From Candidatus Aalborgiella aggregata (GTDB taxonomy: Bacteria > Pseudomonadota > Gammaproteobacteria > Burkholderiales > Burkholderiaceae_C): a stretch of DNA of 64,000 nt. The position numbers and the translations under genes were made by a program. The stretch covers positions 620,001 through 684,000 of the forward strand of contig JADIYY010000001.1 of NCBI GenBank assembly GCA_016705065.1, written 5' to 3'. The notes under the pieces are model-generated. The model was not told where the DNA came from. It worked only from the letters and a program-made list of their open reading frames with translations, and ran no database searches. Below are positions 16,711-25,394 of the stretch, in pieces; within the stretch, counting starts at the first letter, position 1; every line of letters starts with the position of its first letter.

Positions 16711-16961
16711 GCGTGGTCTTTCACTGCACTTTGGGCATTCATATTCGAAACTGCATGGGTGGCCGATTCAGGCAAGCGTTCCAGTAATGCATCGACACGG
16801 GCACGTGCTGCGCCCAAGCGTGTTTTCAATGAGTCACGTTCCAACTCCACCAAATGCAGTTGCTCGGCCAACAATTTGTTGGTGCGCTGCAACTCGAGGT
16901 ATCGCACCAAGAGGCGTTCGACGCGTTCGGTGACCTGTTCGATGTGGTTTTGGTTTTGCAT
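16707..16961 (-). CDS. ZapB-like / TIGR02449 coiled-coil division protein
   Basis: 84 residues, almost wholly one coiled coil (IEQVTERVERLLVRYLELQRTNKLLAEQLHLVELERDSLKTRLGAARARVDALLERL). This is the TIGR02449 protein found upstream of zapA in betaproteobacteria and is thought to fill a ZapB-like role bridging ZapA. Overlaps zapA. The start ATG follows a purine-poor leader; its promoter must lie in the divergent gap shared with the btuB riboswitch, which also contains an 18-bp palindrome. Confidence 0.8.
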   Translation of the reverse strand: MQNQNHIEQVTERVERLLVRYLELQRTNKLLAEQLHLVELERDSLKTRLGAARARVDALLERLPESATHAVSNMNAQSAVKDHA

Positions 16962-17003
16962 GGGAATGGCGGTAAGAAGTGCGTATTGTAGATTAAGCGA
17001 AGG

Positions 17004-17021
17004 CTTTTTTGCGCAAAAAAG
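17004..17021. promoter_or_regulatory. 18-bp perfect palindrome in the divergent zapB-like/btuB gap
   Basis: CTTTTTTGCGCAAAAAAG is its own reverse complement over 18 bases. It lies about 43 bases upstream of the ZapB-like start and about 26 bases upstream of the riboswitch, so it could be an operator or a cruciform/terminator. A TAGAAT -10-like box for the btuB direction is at 17036-17041. Confidence 0.4.
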
Positions 17022-17046
17022 TATATCAAACCGTTTAGAATCGCCA

Positions 17047-17272
17047 TGTTGGTGCTCGCGGTGTGGTTCACATGCCGCAGTTCAACGGGAAGCAGGAGGG
17101 TAAGCCATTCATGGCAAACCTAAGCTGCGCTGCCCCCGCAACGGTAAGTGAAGCAATATGAAGGCCATCAACAGCCGTCAATATTGAAGCGCTGTCACTC
17201 AGCCACTGAGCGTTTTGAACACACGCTTGGGAAGGCGACAGACGTATATTCACCAGCCCGGATACCGGCCAA
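17047..17272 (+). promoter_or_regulatory. Adenosylcobalamin (B12) riboswitch
   Basis: The btuB leader carries the class I cobalamin riboswitch landmarks in order: GGTGCTCGCGG near the 5' end, CGGGAAGCAGG, the B12-box stretch GCTGCCCCCGCAACGGTAA (about 17129-17147), a variable peripheral hairpin, CAGCCACTG, TTGGGAAGGCG and the closing AGCCCGGATACCGGCC (17255-17270). When bound to adenosylcobalamin it shuts off downstream expression. No strong intrinsic terminator follows, so control is probably at translation of btuB about 95 bases downstream. Confidence 0.93.
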
Positions 17273-17367
17273 CAAGGTGCTTGTGCGCTCGTGAATACTG
17301 GCGCACATGCGTGATACCCAAAGCTATCGGTGGGATGGCAACGGGGCATTTAACTTGGTATTTTTGC

Positions 17368-19203
17368 ATGAAACCTTACTCACATTTCAGACACTACACC
17401 GTCTTGTCATTGGCCCTGTCTGCCGCATTTTCAAATTCAGTATTGGCACAAAATGCGCCCACTCCTCAAAGCACACAACTCAAGCCTGTGGTTGTCACTG
17501 CAACACGTGAAGACACGCGTGCGGACGAATTGGTCAGCGAAGTGGTGGTCATAACCCGCGCCGACATTGAAGCCAATGCTGGACGCACATTGACAGAATT
17601 GCTCTCGCGCCAAGCGGGTGTGCAACTCACATCCAATGGTGGGCTGGGTAAATACAGCAGCGCCTTTGTACGCGGTACCGAATCGCGTCACACCATTTTG
17701 TTGGTTGACGGCGTGCGTGTCGGTTCAGCGACCACAGGTGCTCCTAGCTGGGACAATATTCCGTTGGACATGGTCGAACGCATTGAGGTACTCAAAGGTC
17801 CTGCATCGGCTCTCTACGGCAGTGAAGCCGTGGGTGGGGTTGTGCAGGTGTTTATGAAGAAAGGTGTGAAAGGTTTCGTGCCGTCGGCGTCGCTGACCTT
17901 GGGTTCGCATTCACACATTCAAGCCGCTGCCGGTTTGCGTGGTGGCGATGGCGCATTGAGCTATGCCATTGGTGTGCAGCGCGCGCAAGACAAAGGCTTT
18001 TCAGCAACCAATTCCAAAGCAGCCTTTGGTAATTACAACGCAGACAAAGATGGTTTCAAACAAGATGCAGTGAATGCGTCAGTCAGCTACCAAATCAACC
18101 CCAACTGGAATGTAGACGCTGGTTTGCTGTATGCCGACAGTGTGAACCACTTTGATGACACGCTGACAAGCGACACCCGTGCGGCTGTGCGTACCCAAAC
18201 CCTGCATGCGGGTGTCACTGGCAAAGTGATGCCCATGTGGAAAACAGCACTGCGTGTGTCACAGTCAAATGACCGTGCACGGGATATTGAATCGGCCTAC
18301 ATGCCCAGCGTTTTCAACACCCAGCAAGACCAAATCACATGGCAAAACAATGTCGATACGCCGATGGGCGTTGCCATGGTGGGGGCAGAGCGCTTGACGC
18401 AAAAAGTAGATGGCTCGACAGCCTATGATGTGACCAAACGGGTTGTGAACTCGGTGTTTGCAGGTGTCAACGGTGCCGCCAAAGGCCACAGCTGGCAAGC
18501 CAATGTGCGCCGCGACAGCAACTCACAATTTGGCGACAGCAACACCTGGCTAATCGGCTATGGTTACGCCATCAATGATGCTTGGCGCGTCAATGCTTCG
18601 TACGGTACGAGCTTTGTAGCGCCATCGTTTAACCAGTTGTATTACCCAGGTTTTGGCAACACGGCTTTGTTGCCTGAAAAAGGCAAGAACTTGGATTTAG
18701 GCGTGAGCTACAGTGCCAATGGTCAAAGTGTGAAGCTGGTTCGCTTTGACAACAAAATTCAAGGCTTCATCACCAACAGCACCCAAGCTGCCAACATTCC
18801 ACGTGCTCGCATAGACGGTTGGACACTGGGCTACGATGGTCAATTTGGCGCTTTCAAATTGCATGCCAATGTGGATGCATTGAACCCACGCAATGAACTG
18901 AACGGCAAACAGTTGGCACGTCGCGCTAAAACGCAAATCAGTTTGGGCGCTGACTATGCGATGGGTGCTTGGTTGCTGGGTGGCAATGTGTTGAGTGTGG
19001 GCAAACGTTATGACGATGCGAAAAACACGGTCGCATTAGACAGCTACACCACTATCGATTTGTTTGCCAACTATGCAGTCAACAAAGATGTGAGTGTGCA
19101 AATGAAGATCAACAATTTGGCGAACAAAGCGTATGAAACATCGTATGGCTTTAACCAAGCCGGGCGCACTGCGTATGTCACAGTGCGCTATGCATTGCAG
19201 TAG
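17368..19203 (+). CDS. btuB: TonB-dependent vitamin B12 receptor BtuB
   Basis: 611 residues from the ATG at 17368, chosen because it gives a clean Sec signal peptide (HYTVLSLALSAAFSNSVLA); the frame is open further upstream but that is riboswitch sequence. A TonB box region (LKPVVVTATRED) follows, then a plug domain (LTELLSRQAGVQL, LLVDGVRVG, IEVLKGPASALYGSEAVGGVVQVFMK) and a 22-strand beta barrel ending in the aromatic-rich TAYVTVRYALQ. It imports cobalamins across the outer membrane using TonB energy. The riboswitch in its leader and the btuFCD genes downstream support the cobalamin substrate. Confidence 0.93.
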   Translation: MKPYSHFRHYTVLSLALSAAFSNSVLAQNAPTPQSTQLKPVVVTATREDTRADELVSEVVVITRADIEANAGRTLTELLSRQAGVQLTSNGGLGKYSSAFVRGTESRHTILLVDGVRVGSATTGAPSWDNIPLDMVERIEVLKGPASALYGSEAVGGVVQVFMKKGVKGFVPSASLTLGSHSHIQAAAGLRGGDGALSYAIGVQRAQDKGFSATNSKAAFGNYNADKDGFKQDAVNASVSYQINPNWNVDAGLLYADSVNHFDDTLTSDTRAAVRTQTLHAGVTGKVMPMWKTALRVSQSNDRARDIESAYMPSVFNTQQDQITWQNNVDTPMGVAMVGAERLTQKVDGSTAYDVTKRVVNSVFAGVNGAAKGHSWQANVRRDSNSQFGDSNTWLIGYGYAINDAWRVNASYGTSFVAPSFNQLYYPGFGNTALLPEKGKNLDLGVSYSANGQSVKLVRFDNKIQGFITNSTQAANIPRARIDGWTLGYDGQFGAFKLHANVDALNPRNELNGKQLARRAKTQISLGADYAMGAWLLGGNVLSVGKRYDDAKNTVALDSYTTIDLFANYAVNKDVSVQMKINNLANKAYETSYGFNQAGRTAYVTVRYALQ

Positions 19204-19227
19204 TTTTGCAAAAATATATGAAAAACA

Positions 19228-19280
19228 GAGCTATATCCGGCGTATTTATTGCCTATAGTGCTATTTAATATATAGCAATA
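19228..19280 (+). repeat. Palindromic repeat copy 5
   Basis: Contains GAGCTATATCCGGCGTATT, ATTGCCTATAG and TGCTATTTAATATATAGCA in the gap between btuB and btuF. The right-hand hairpin could act as a pause or attenuation site inside the operon. Confidence 0.85.
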
Positions 19281-19293
19281 TGAATACTAACCC

Positions 19294-20178
19294 ATGACCA
19301 AGCTGATCTTTCAACTGATGTGGATGGCAGTCGGTCTGCTCGGTTTTGCTCTGACCGAAGCACAAGCTGATGTGCGCGTGACGGATGACCGCGGTTTGGC
19401 GCGTACGTTTGTGCAAACACCCAAACGCATTGTCAGCTTGTTACCTTCGTTATCAGAGACGGTATGTGCATTGGGCGAATGTGCACGTTTGGTGGGGGTC
19501 GATCGGTATTCAAACTGGCCGACATCTTTAGCCAAGTTACCACAATTGGGTGGCGGCTTAGACCCTAACATTGAAGCCATCGTTGCGCTCAAGCCGGATG
19601 TGGTTTTGGCGGCAGGTTCTACCAAAGCCATTGCCCAGTTGGAATCATTGGGTATCCCCGTCGTAGCTTTAGAACCCAAACGCCACAGTGACATGAAACG
19701 TGTTTTGTACGTGGTGAATGAGTTACTGGCAGTGCCGCTTGAGAAGGGTGCGGATAAAGTTTGGAAAGACATAGACCAAGCATTGTCGGATGCTGCGCGT
19801 GCGATGCCCGTTAAAGCAAAAGAGGTGAAGGTATATTTTGAAGTGAATGATGCACCGTATGCAGCAGGACAAACTTCATTCATTGGCGAAACCATGACGC
19901 GATTGGGTATCAATAGCATCATTCCCACTTCATTGGGTGCGTTTCCAAAAATCAATCCCGAATTTGTGGTGCAAGCCAACCCATCGCTCATCATGATCAG
20001 TCGACAAGAAATCAAAGGCATGCGTGAACGTCCGGGCTGGACGGCGATTCGGGCGGTGCGTGAAAATCGCATCTGTATTTTTACTCCAGAAGAGAACGAC
20101 GTGCTGGTTCGCGCCGGTCCGCGCATGGCGCAAGCAGCCGTCATCATGCTCAAGTGCATCAAAGACAAAGCGCCATGA
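19294..20178 (+). CDS. btuF: Periplasmic cobalamin-binding protein BtuF
   Basis: 294 residues. A signal peptide (about 1-25, cut after TEAQA) is followed by a cluster A-III solute-binding protein: RIVSLLPSLSETVCALGECARLVGVDRYSNWP and GGGLDPNIEAIVALKPDVVLA are the BtuF/FepB signatures. Two lobes are joined by one long helix (residues about 125-160). It delivers B12 to the BtuCD transporter. Its stop overlaps the btuC start by four bases (ATGA). Confidence 0.92.
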   Translation: MTKLIFQLMWMAVGLLGFALTEAQADVRVTDDRGLARTFVQTPKRIVSLLPSLSETVCALGECARLVGVDRYSNWPTSLAKLPQLGGGLDPNIEAIVALKPDVVLAAGSTKAIAQLESLGIPVVALEPKRHSDMKRVLYVVNELLAVPLEKGADKVWKDIDQALSDAARAMPVKAKEVKVYFEVNDAPYAAGQTSFIGETMTRLGINSIIPTSLGAFPKINPEFVVQANPSLIMISRQEIKGMRERPGWTAIRAVRENRICIFTPEENDVLVRAGPRMAQAAVIMLKCIKDKAP

Positions 20179-21218
20179 GCATTCATTCAACAGTCACACA
20201 TCACTCTGCGCAGCAAAGACGTGCCAATTGGATTGCCTTGGCTTTGTTGTTGGGTGCTATTGTTTTGTCGCTTGTGGGATTGGGGGTAGGTAGTACAGGT
20301 TTTGAGAGCGTTTGGCAAATGTGGACCCGTTCACACGCAAGTCTGAATCAGCAGCAAACAGCGCTGCAAATTATTTTTGATATTCGTGCACCTCGTACTT
20401 TGGGCGCTTTCTTGGCAGGGGCGTTGTTGGGTCTATCGGGTGCATTGGCACAAGGTTTATTTCGCAACCCATTGGCAGATCCATTTTTATTGGGCAGTGC
20501 ATCAGGTGCATCATTGGGCGTGGCATTGGCGTTGGCGCTGTTTGGTGCCAGCCCATTTGCGACACAGTGGGTGGTGCGATTGGGTTTAACGGGCGTTGCT
20601 TTTGTTGGTGCGATAGCCGCTGTGTTCTTAACTTTGATGTTGGCTCAGGGGGTGCAACATACCTTGCGCTTGCTGCTGGCAGGTGTGGTGGTGGGCGTGG
20701 TATTGGGTGCATTGGCATCGCTCATCACCATTGTGTCGCCAGAAATACTGCCAGCCATGCAAGCCTTTATGTTGGGCACTTCAGCATATGTAGGCTGGAT
20801 GTCTTGCGCGGTGATGGCTGCGGTTTTACTCCCCTGTTTGCTGGTCAGTTGGATGCTGGCAAAGGTGCTGGATGCGTTGTCGCTGGGCGAGGCCACTGCT
20901 GTCTCGCTGGGCATGCCTTTGCATTCACTGCGCATGGTGTTGATTGTGTTGATGGCCTTGGCCAGTGGCACGGCAGTGGCGCAAACAGGGTTGATTGCTT
21001 TTGTAGGGCTGGTGTCGCCCCATTTGGTGCGCTCACTGGTTAAAGTGACACATGGTCGCATGGTGATGCTGTCCAGTTTGATGGGCGGTGTGCTGCTCAT
21101 GTTGGCAGATATTTTTGCGCGCGGTTTGATAGCACCCCAAGAATTGCCAGTTGGCGTTTTGACGGCAATTTTGGGCGGCGGCTATTTGCTGTGGCTGATG
21201 AACAAGCGAGCACTCTGA
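20175..21218 (+). CDS. btuC: Cobalamin ABC transporter permease BtuC
   Basis: 347 residues from the ATG at 20175 overlapping the btuF stop. About ten hydrophobic helices and the FecCD signatures are visible: FDIRAPRTLGAFLAGALLGLSGALAQGLFRNPLADPFLLGSASGASLG and GLIAFVGLVSPHLVRSLVK. It forms the homodimeric inner-membrane channel with BtuD. The TGA overlaps the btuD ATG (TGATG). Confidence 0.93.
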   Translation: MSIHSTVTHHSAQQRRANWIALALLLGAIVLSLVGLGVGSTGFESVWQMWTRSHASLNQQQTALQIIFDIRAPRTLGAFLAGALLGLSGALAQGLFRNPLADPFLLGSASGASLGVALALALFGASPFATQWVVRLGLTGVAFVGAIAAVFLTLMLAQGVQHTLRLLLAGVVVGVVLGALASLITIVSPEILPAMQAFMLGTSAYVGWMSCAVMAAVLLPCLLVSWMLAKVLDALSLGEATAVSLGMPLHSLRMVLIVLMALASGTAVAQTGLIAFVGLVSPHLVRSLVKVTHGRMVMLSSLMGGVLLMLADIFARGLIAPQELPVGVLTAILGGGYLLWLMNKRAL

Positions 21219-21991
21219 TGAATGCTATGAATAATATAGCACTACAGGCAATCCATACGCGGGCTACATTGTCAAATGTGCCTGTATTGCACGAGGTGAG
21301 TGTGCAGTTCGTGAAAGGGCGGTGGACAAGTATCGTGGGGCCCAACGGTGCAGGTAAATCAACTTTGCTCAAGGTGTTAGCAGGCGTGTTACCCTTCACG
21401 GGTCATGTTCAACTCAACGGTAAAGCATTGGCGGACTATTCACCTAAAGCACGCGCCCAAACGATGGCTTGGCTTGGGCAAAACGAAGCCAGTTCAGACG
21501 ATTTAACGGTGTGGGATGTGGCCATGTTGGGGCGATTGCCGCATCAAGCGTGGTTGGCAGCACCGAATCAGCTTGACCACGCTGTTGTCGAACAGGTTTT
21601 GCGCAGCACACAAGCATGGGAATGGCGAGATCGAGCGATCGGTCAACTGTCAGGCGGCGAACGCCAAAGGGTATTGTTGGCCAGAGCATTGGCAGTACAA
21701 GCCGATGTGTTGTTGATGGATGAACCCTTGCTGAATTTGGATCCACCACATCAATCTGATTGGATCGAATTGGTTCGCACATTGACAATGCAGGGCAAAA
21801 CTGTGGTCAGCGTGTTGCATGAGGCGACAGTGGCTTTGCAAGCTGATGACATGGTGATCATGGGCAAGGGCACCATCAAACATGCGGGTTCCTGTACCGA
21901 TGCTGCAACACATTTGGCATTAGAGCAAGTGTTTCAAAACAGAATCAGCATCAAAACAATTGAAAATACACGGGTTGCGCTACCGAGGTAG
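21218..21991 (+). CDS. btuD: Cobalamin ABC transporter ATPase BtuD
   Basis: 257 residues from the ATG at 21218, coupled to btuC; a GTG at 21191 is in frame but lies inside btuC. Walker A is GPNGAGKST at about 41-49, the signature LSGGERQR near 144-151, Walker B LLMDEP near 166-171, then the H-loop (VLHEA). It energises B12 import. Unusually, the first about 17 codons (MNAMNNIALQAIHTRAT) are encoded by repeat copy 6 in reverse orientation, so the repeat supplies the start region and first beta strand. Confidence 0.93.
   Translation: MNAMNNIALQAIHTRATLSNVPVLHEVSVQFVKGRWTSIVGPNGAGKSTLLKVLAGVLPFTGHVQLNGKALADYSPKARAQTMAWLGQNEASSDDLTVWDVAMLGRLPHQAWLAAPNQLDHAVVEQVLRSTQAWEWRDRAIGQLSGGERQRVLLARALAVQADVLLMDEPLLNLDPPHQSDWIELVRTLTMQGKTVVSVLHEATVALQADDMVIMGKGTIKHAGSCTDAATHLALEQVFQNRISIKTIENTRVALPR
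21222..21272 (-). repeat. Palindromic repeat copy 6, inside the btuD reading frame
   Basis: Reverse orientation: the minus strand reads TGTAGCCCGCGTATGG, ATTGCCTGTAG and TGCTATATTATTCATAGCA. It covers codons 2 to about 18 of btuD without breaking the frame. Confidence 0.85.
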
Positions 21992-22090
21992 AAAATAAAG
22001 TTCATAAGCACCGATGTGAACAAATCAGGCAATACCAGACTAAAGCACAATACACATCCAAAAACGCATTCAAAAAATAGGAGTTGAACA

Positions 22091-22672
22091 ATGGAAATCG
22101 TCGCACCGCCCACAGAAACACCGTACGACAAACGTGAGGGCGAGCGTCGTGGCATCATCATCGTCAACACAGGCAACGGCAAGGGTAAAAGTACAGCCGC
22201 ATTTGGTTTGGCTTTGCGCGCTTTCGGACGCACGCATGTGCACGGCAAGCTGGTCAAAATTTTTCAGTTCATGAAAGTGCCCAGCGCACGTTTTGGTGAG
22301 CACCGCGTATTTGAACAATTGGGTATACCGGTTGAAGGTCTCGGTGATGGCTTCAGTTGGAAGAGCCAAGACCTGGAGCATTCAGCACAATTGGCTCGCG
22401 ATGGATGGCAAAAATGCAAAGCTGCTATTCTGTGTGGTGACTATTTTTTGGTGGTGCTGGATGAAATCACCTACCCATTGATTTATGGCTGGATGCCTTT
22501 GGATGATGTGCTGCACACACTCAAAAACCGCCCCAAGCACGTGCATGTGGTGTTAACTGGACGTGACTGTCCTCAAGAAATCATAGACTTAGCCGACACT
22601 GTGACGGAAATGACCATGATCAAACATGCATTTGATGCGGGTATTCCATCACAACGTGGTATTGAGGATTAA
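22091..22672 (+). CDS. cobO: Corrinoid adenosyltransferase CobO (BtuR/CobA type)
   Basis: 193 residues. The P-loop GNGKGKST at about 28-35 is the modified Walker A of the CobA/CobO family, which transfers the 5'-deoxyadenosyl group of ATP to cob(I)alamin. Further family signatures are the VVLDEITYPLIYGW motif and VHVVLTGRDCPQEIIDLADTVTEM. The AGGAG site is about seven bases upstream of the ATG. It follows btuD after 99 bases, so imported B12 is converted to the coenzyme whose riboswitch controls the cluster. No corrin-ring biosynthesis genes are in the window, which suggests salvage. Confidence 0.93.
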   Translation: MEIVAPPTETPYDKREGERRGIIIVNTGNGKGKSTAAFGLALRAFGRTHVHGKLVKIFQFMKVPSARFGEHRVFEQLGIPVEGLGDGFSWKSQDLEHSAQLARDGWQKCKAAILCGDYFLVVLDEITYPLIYGWMPLDDVLHTLKNRPKHVHVVLTGRDCPQEIIDLADTVTEMTMIKHAFDAGIPSQRGIED

Positions 22673-22856
22673 GGTTGTCCAAGTCCGCATCGATAAAGTC
22701 AGCAAACTTATCCCTGCGGTATAATTTTTTAACTATTTTCTTTATGTGACTGTAGGTTGTACTTGGAAAACAGATTAGAATCTCAACCGTAACAAATTCA
22801 AAGAATTTTTCATTTACGCGTCAAACAAGACGCAAACATGACAAAGAGGAAATAAA

Positions 22857-23129
22857 GTGAATAAATCTGAACTCATCGAACACATCGCTAACCAGTCTGA
22901 TCTTTCTAAGGCAGCTGCAACACGCGCTTTAGATGCTTTTATCGGCGCGGTTAAAACCACACTGAAAAAAGGCAACTCTGTGTCTTTGGTAGGTTTTGGT
23001 ACATTTGCTGCCAGCAAGCGTGCTGCACGCACCGGTCGCAATCCACGCACAGGCGCAGCGATTAAAATCAAAGCGGCTAAAGTGCCAAAGTTTCGTCCAG
23101 GCAAAGCATTGAAGGATGCTTTGAACTGA
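22857..23129 (+). CDS. hupB: DNA-binding protein HU-beta
   Basis: 90 residues, the standard HU length: MNKSELIEHIANQSDLSKAAATRALDAF at the start and the DNA-binding arm SLVGFGTFAASKRAARTGRNPRTGAAIKIKAAKVPKFRPGKALKDALN. It is a nucleoid-bending histone-like protein. The start is a GTG at 22857 with GAGGAA six bases upstream; no ATG fits. A TATAAT at 22720-22725 in the 184-base leader is the best -10 candidate, though no clear -35 accompanies it. The hupB-tRNA-Val-ppiD order is conserved in Burkholderiales, but lon, usually upstream, is replaced by the btu cluster. Confidence 0.95.
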   Translation: MNKSELIEHIANQSDLSKAAATRALDAFIGAVKTTLKKGNSVSLVGFGTFAASKRAARTGRNPRTGAAIKIKAAKVPKFRPGKALKDALN

Positions 23130-23148
23130 TAAATAGTTTTGTATAGAT

Positions 23149-23224
23149 GGGTGCTTAGCTCAGTTGGTAGAGCGGCGCTCTTACACGGCGTAGGTCGGCG
23201 GTTCGAGACCGTCAGCACCCACCA
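23149..23224 (+). tRNA. tRNA-Val (anticodon UAC)
   Basis: A complete 76-nt cloverleaf with encoded CCA. The acceptor GGGTGCT pairs with AGCACCC; D-stem GCTC/GAGC; anticodon loop CTTACAC with anticodon TAC; T-arm GGCGGTTCGAGACCGTC. It decodes GUA/GUG valine codons. It lies between hupB and ppiD. Confidence 0.97.
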
Positions 23225-23256
23225 TCTAAACAAGTTGTGTGATATGTTGTAAAAAT

Positions 23257-23283
23257 AGGCGAACCAGAGTTGTTCGCCTTTTG
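23257..23283 (+). terminator. Rho-independent terminator after tRNA-Val
   Basis: AGGCGAAC pairs with GTTCGCCT around CAGAGTT, followed by TTTTGTGTTTTT. It ends the hupB-tRNA transcript before ppiD. Confidence 0.8.
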
Positions 23284-23372
23284 TGTTTTTAAGCAAGATC
23301 AATTGCTGTTTTCGTATTTGCTGCGTGCGTTTATTAATCGTGTTCAGCTTTCATTAGATTAAGAGAATAAAT

Positions 23373-25328
23373 ATGTTTGACTTTATCCATAAGCACAAAA
23401 AAATCATGCAAATTTTGCTGTTTATTTTGATTGTGCCGTCGTTTGCTTTGGTGGGTGTGGATGGCTACAACCGCATGTTGGACTCAGGTGCTGATGTGGC
23501 CAAAGTCGCGGGTGTCAGCATCAAACAAACGACGTGGGATAACGCTGTTAAAAACGACATCGACAGAATTCGAGCCAGTAATCCGAACATAGATGTGAAA
23601 TTATTGGATACACCCGAATTCAAATACGGCGTGCTTGAGCGTTTGGTGCGCGAACAAGTCACCATTGCCGCAGTGAGTGATGCACGCTTGGAAACATCTG
23701 ATCAACGTTTGGCCAATGAGCTGCAAAACGACCCAGCAATTGCAGCGCTGCGTGGTCCAGATGGCAAATTAGATAATGAGAAATACAAACAATTGGTGGG
23801 TAGCCAAGGTTTGACACCTGCAGGTTTTGAGGCGCGTTTCCGCAACCAATTGTCAGCACAGCAAGTTTTCAAAGGCGTCCAAGAATCCAGCTTTGCACCC
23901 AATGCATTGGTCGATGTCACTTTGAACGCATTCTTGCAAAAGCGTGAAATTCAAGTCGCCAATTTTGAAGCATCAGCCTATGCCAGCAAAGTGAATTTGA
24001 CAGATGCTGATTTAGAAACCTACTACAAAGCCAATCCCAGCCAATTCCAGGCACCTGAGCAAGCCAATATTGAGTATGTGGTGTTGGATGTGGAAGCATT
24101 GAAAAACAGCATCACCGTATCTGATGCCGATTTGAAAAGCTATTACGACCAAAACGTGGGGCGATATTCCACGCCGGAAGAACGCCGTGCCAGCCATGTA
24201 TTGATTAACGCTGCCAAGAGTGCACCAGCTGCAGACCGTACGGCTGCTAAAGCCAAGGCACAGGCATTGCTAGAGACATTGAAGAAAGCGCCCAACACAT
24301 TTGCAGAAGTCGCCAAAGCCAATTCACAAGATCCAGGATCAGCTGCCAATGGTGGTGATTTGAATTTTTTTGGCAAAGGTGCCATGGTCAAACCATTTGA
24401 AGACGCGGCATTTGCGCTGAAAAAAGACGAATTGAGTGGCATTGTGGAATCTGATTTCGGCTTCCACATCATCAAACTAACTGATATCAAACCCAGCAAA
24501 CAACGCAGTTTTGACGAAGTGAAAGCAGAAATCACGGCTGAAGTTAAAAAGCAACAAGCGCAAAAGAAATATGCGGAAGCGGCTGATATTTTTACCAACA
24601 CCACTTACGAGCAATCGGACAGCCTGAAGCCTGTTGCCGACAAATTGAAGTTGGAAATCAAAACTGCCAACAACATCACACGTAATCCTCCAGCAAGTTC
24701 AGCAAACGCCAGCAATGTTTTGGCAACGCCTAAGTTTTTGAATGCACTGTTCAGCGCCGATGCGATTGAAAAGAAACGCAATACCGAAGCGGTTGAAACA
24801 CCTGCGAAACAGTTGATATCAGGACGTATCACACAATACACTGCGGCACGTACATTGCCACTGGCTGAGGTAAAAGACAGTGTGCGTGCACGGCTGACAG
24901 CGCAGCGCAGTTTTGAATTGGCCAAAAAAGAAGGCGCAGCGCAATTGGCAGCGTGGAAGGCTACACCAGCCAGCGCCACATTGCCAGCAGCTGTTGTGGT
25001 TTCACGCCAACAAGGACAAAATATAGCACCCCAAGTGATTGAAGCTGTGCTCAAAGCAGACAGTGCCAAATTGCCGGAATTCATTGGTGTCGAAGTTGTT
25101 GGTCGTGGATACTATGTCGCCAAAATTAACAAAATACTAGCACCTGAAGCGGCTGACCCAGCGCAAGCGCAAACACTAGCCCAAGGTCGTTCACAATATG
25201 CGCAAGCTTTGACTGCGGCAGAAGATCAAGCTTACTACAAGGTTTTGAAAGCTCGCTTCAAAACAGACATCAAAGTCAATCAATCTAAATTGAGTGCTGC
25301 ACCCACCGCCAGTGATGCAGCGAAATAG
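23373..25328 (+). CDS. ppiD: Periplasmic folding chaperone/peptidyl-prolyl isomerase PpiD
   Basis: 651 residues. A short cytoplasmic N-terminus (MFDFIHKHKKIMQ) and one transmembrane helix (about 12-33) anchor a SurA-N-like chaperone domain and a parvulin domain at about 265-375 (ERRASHVLINA ... SQDPGSAANGGDLNFFGKGAMVKPFEDAAFALKKDELSGIVESDFGFHIIKL). It sits at the SecYEG exit in the periplasm and helps secreted proteins fold, in concert with YfgM. Transcribed after the tRNA terminator, probably from its own promoter. Length fits the family. Confidence 0.93.
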   Translation: MFDFIHKHKKIMQILLFILIVPSFALVGVDGYNRMLDSGADVAKVAGVSIKQTTWDNAVKNDIDRIRASNPNIDVKLLDTPEFKYGVLERLVREQVTIAAVSDARLETSDQRLANELQNDPAIAALRGPDGKLDNEKYKQLVGSQGLTPAGFEARFRNQLSAQQVFKGVQESSFAPNALVDVTLNAFLQKREIQVANFEASAYASKVNLTDADLETYYKANPSQFQAPEQANIEYVVLDVEALKNSITVSDADLKSYYDQNVGRYSTPEERRASHVLINAAKSAPAADRTAAKAKAQALLETLKKAPNTFAEVAKANSQDPGSAANGGDLNFFGKGAMVKPFEDAAFALKKDELSGIVESDFGFHIIKLTDIKPSKQRSFDEVKAEITAEVKKQQAQKKYAEAADIFTNTTYEQSDSLKPVADKLKLEIKTANNITRNPPASSANASNVLATPKFLNALFSADAIEKKRNTEAVETPAKQLISGRITQYTAARTLPLAEVKDSVRARLTAQRSFELAKKEGAAQLAAWKATPASATLPAAVVVSRQQGQNIAPQVIEAVLKADSAKLPEFIGVEVVGRGYYVAKINKILAPEAADPAQAQTLAQGRSQYAQALTAAEDQAYYKVLKARFKTDIKVNQSKLSAAPTASDAAK

Positions 25329-25394
25329 ACTGCACTTTAGAAGTCTTGTGAACAAAGCAACAAGCTAACGCCAATCAGTGTAGAAATCCCGACG

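Noticed and set aside
22676..22780. Additional hupB promoter using TTGTAC and TAGAAT near 22757-22780
   Set aside because: The spacer is only about 13 bases, too short for sigma-70; the upstream TATAAT is a better candidate though also incomplete.
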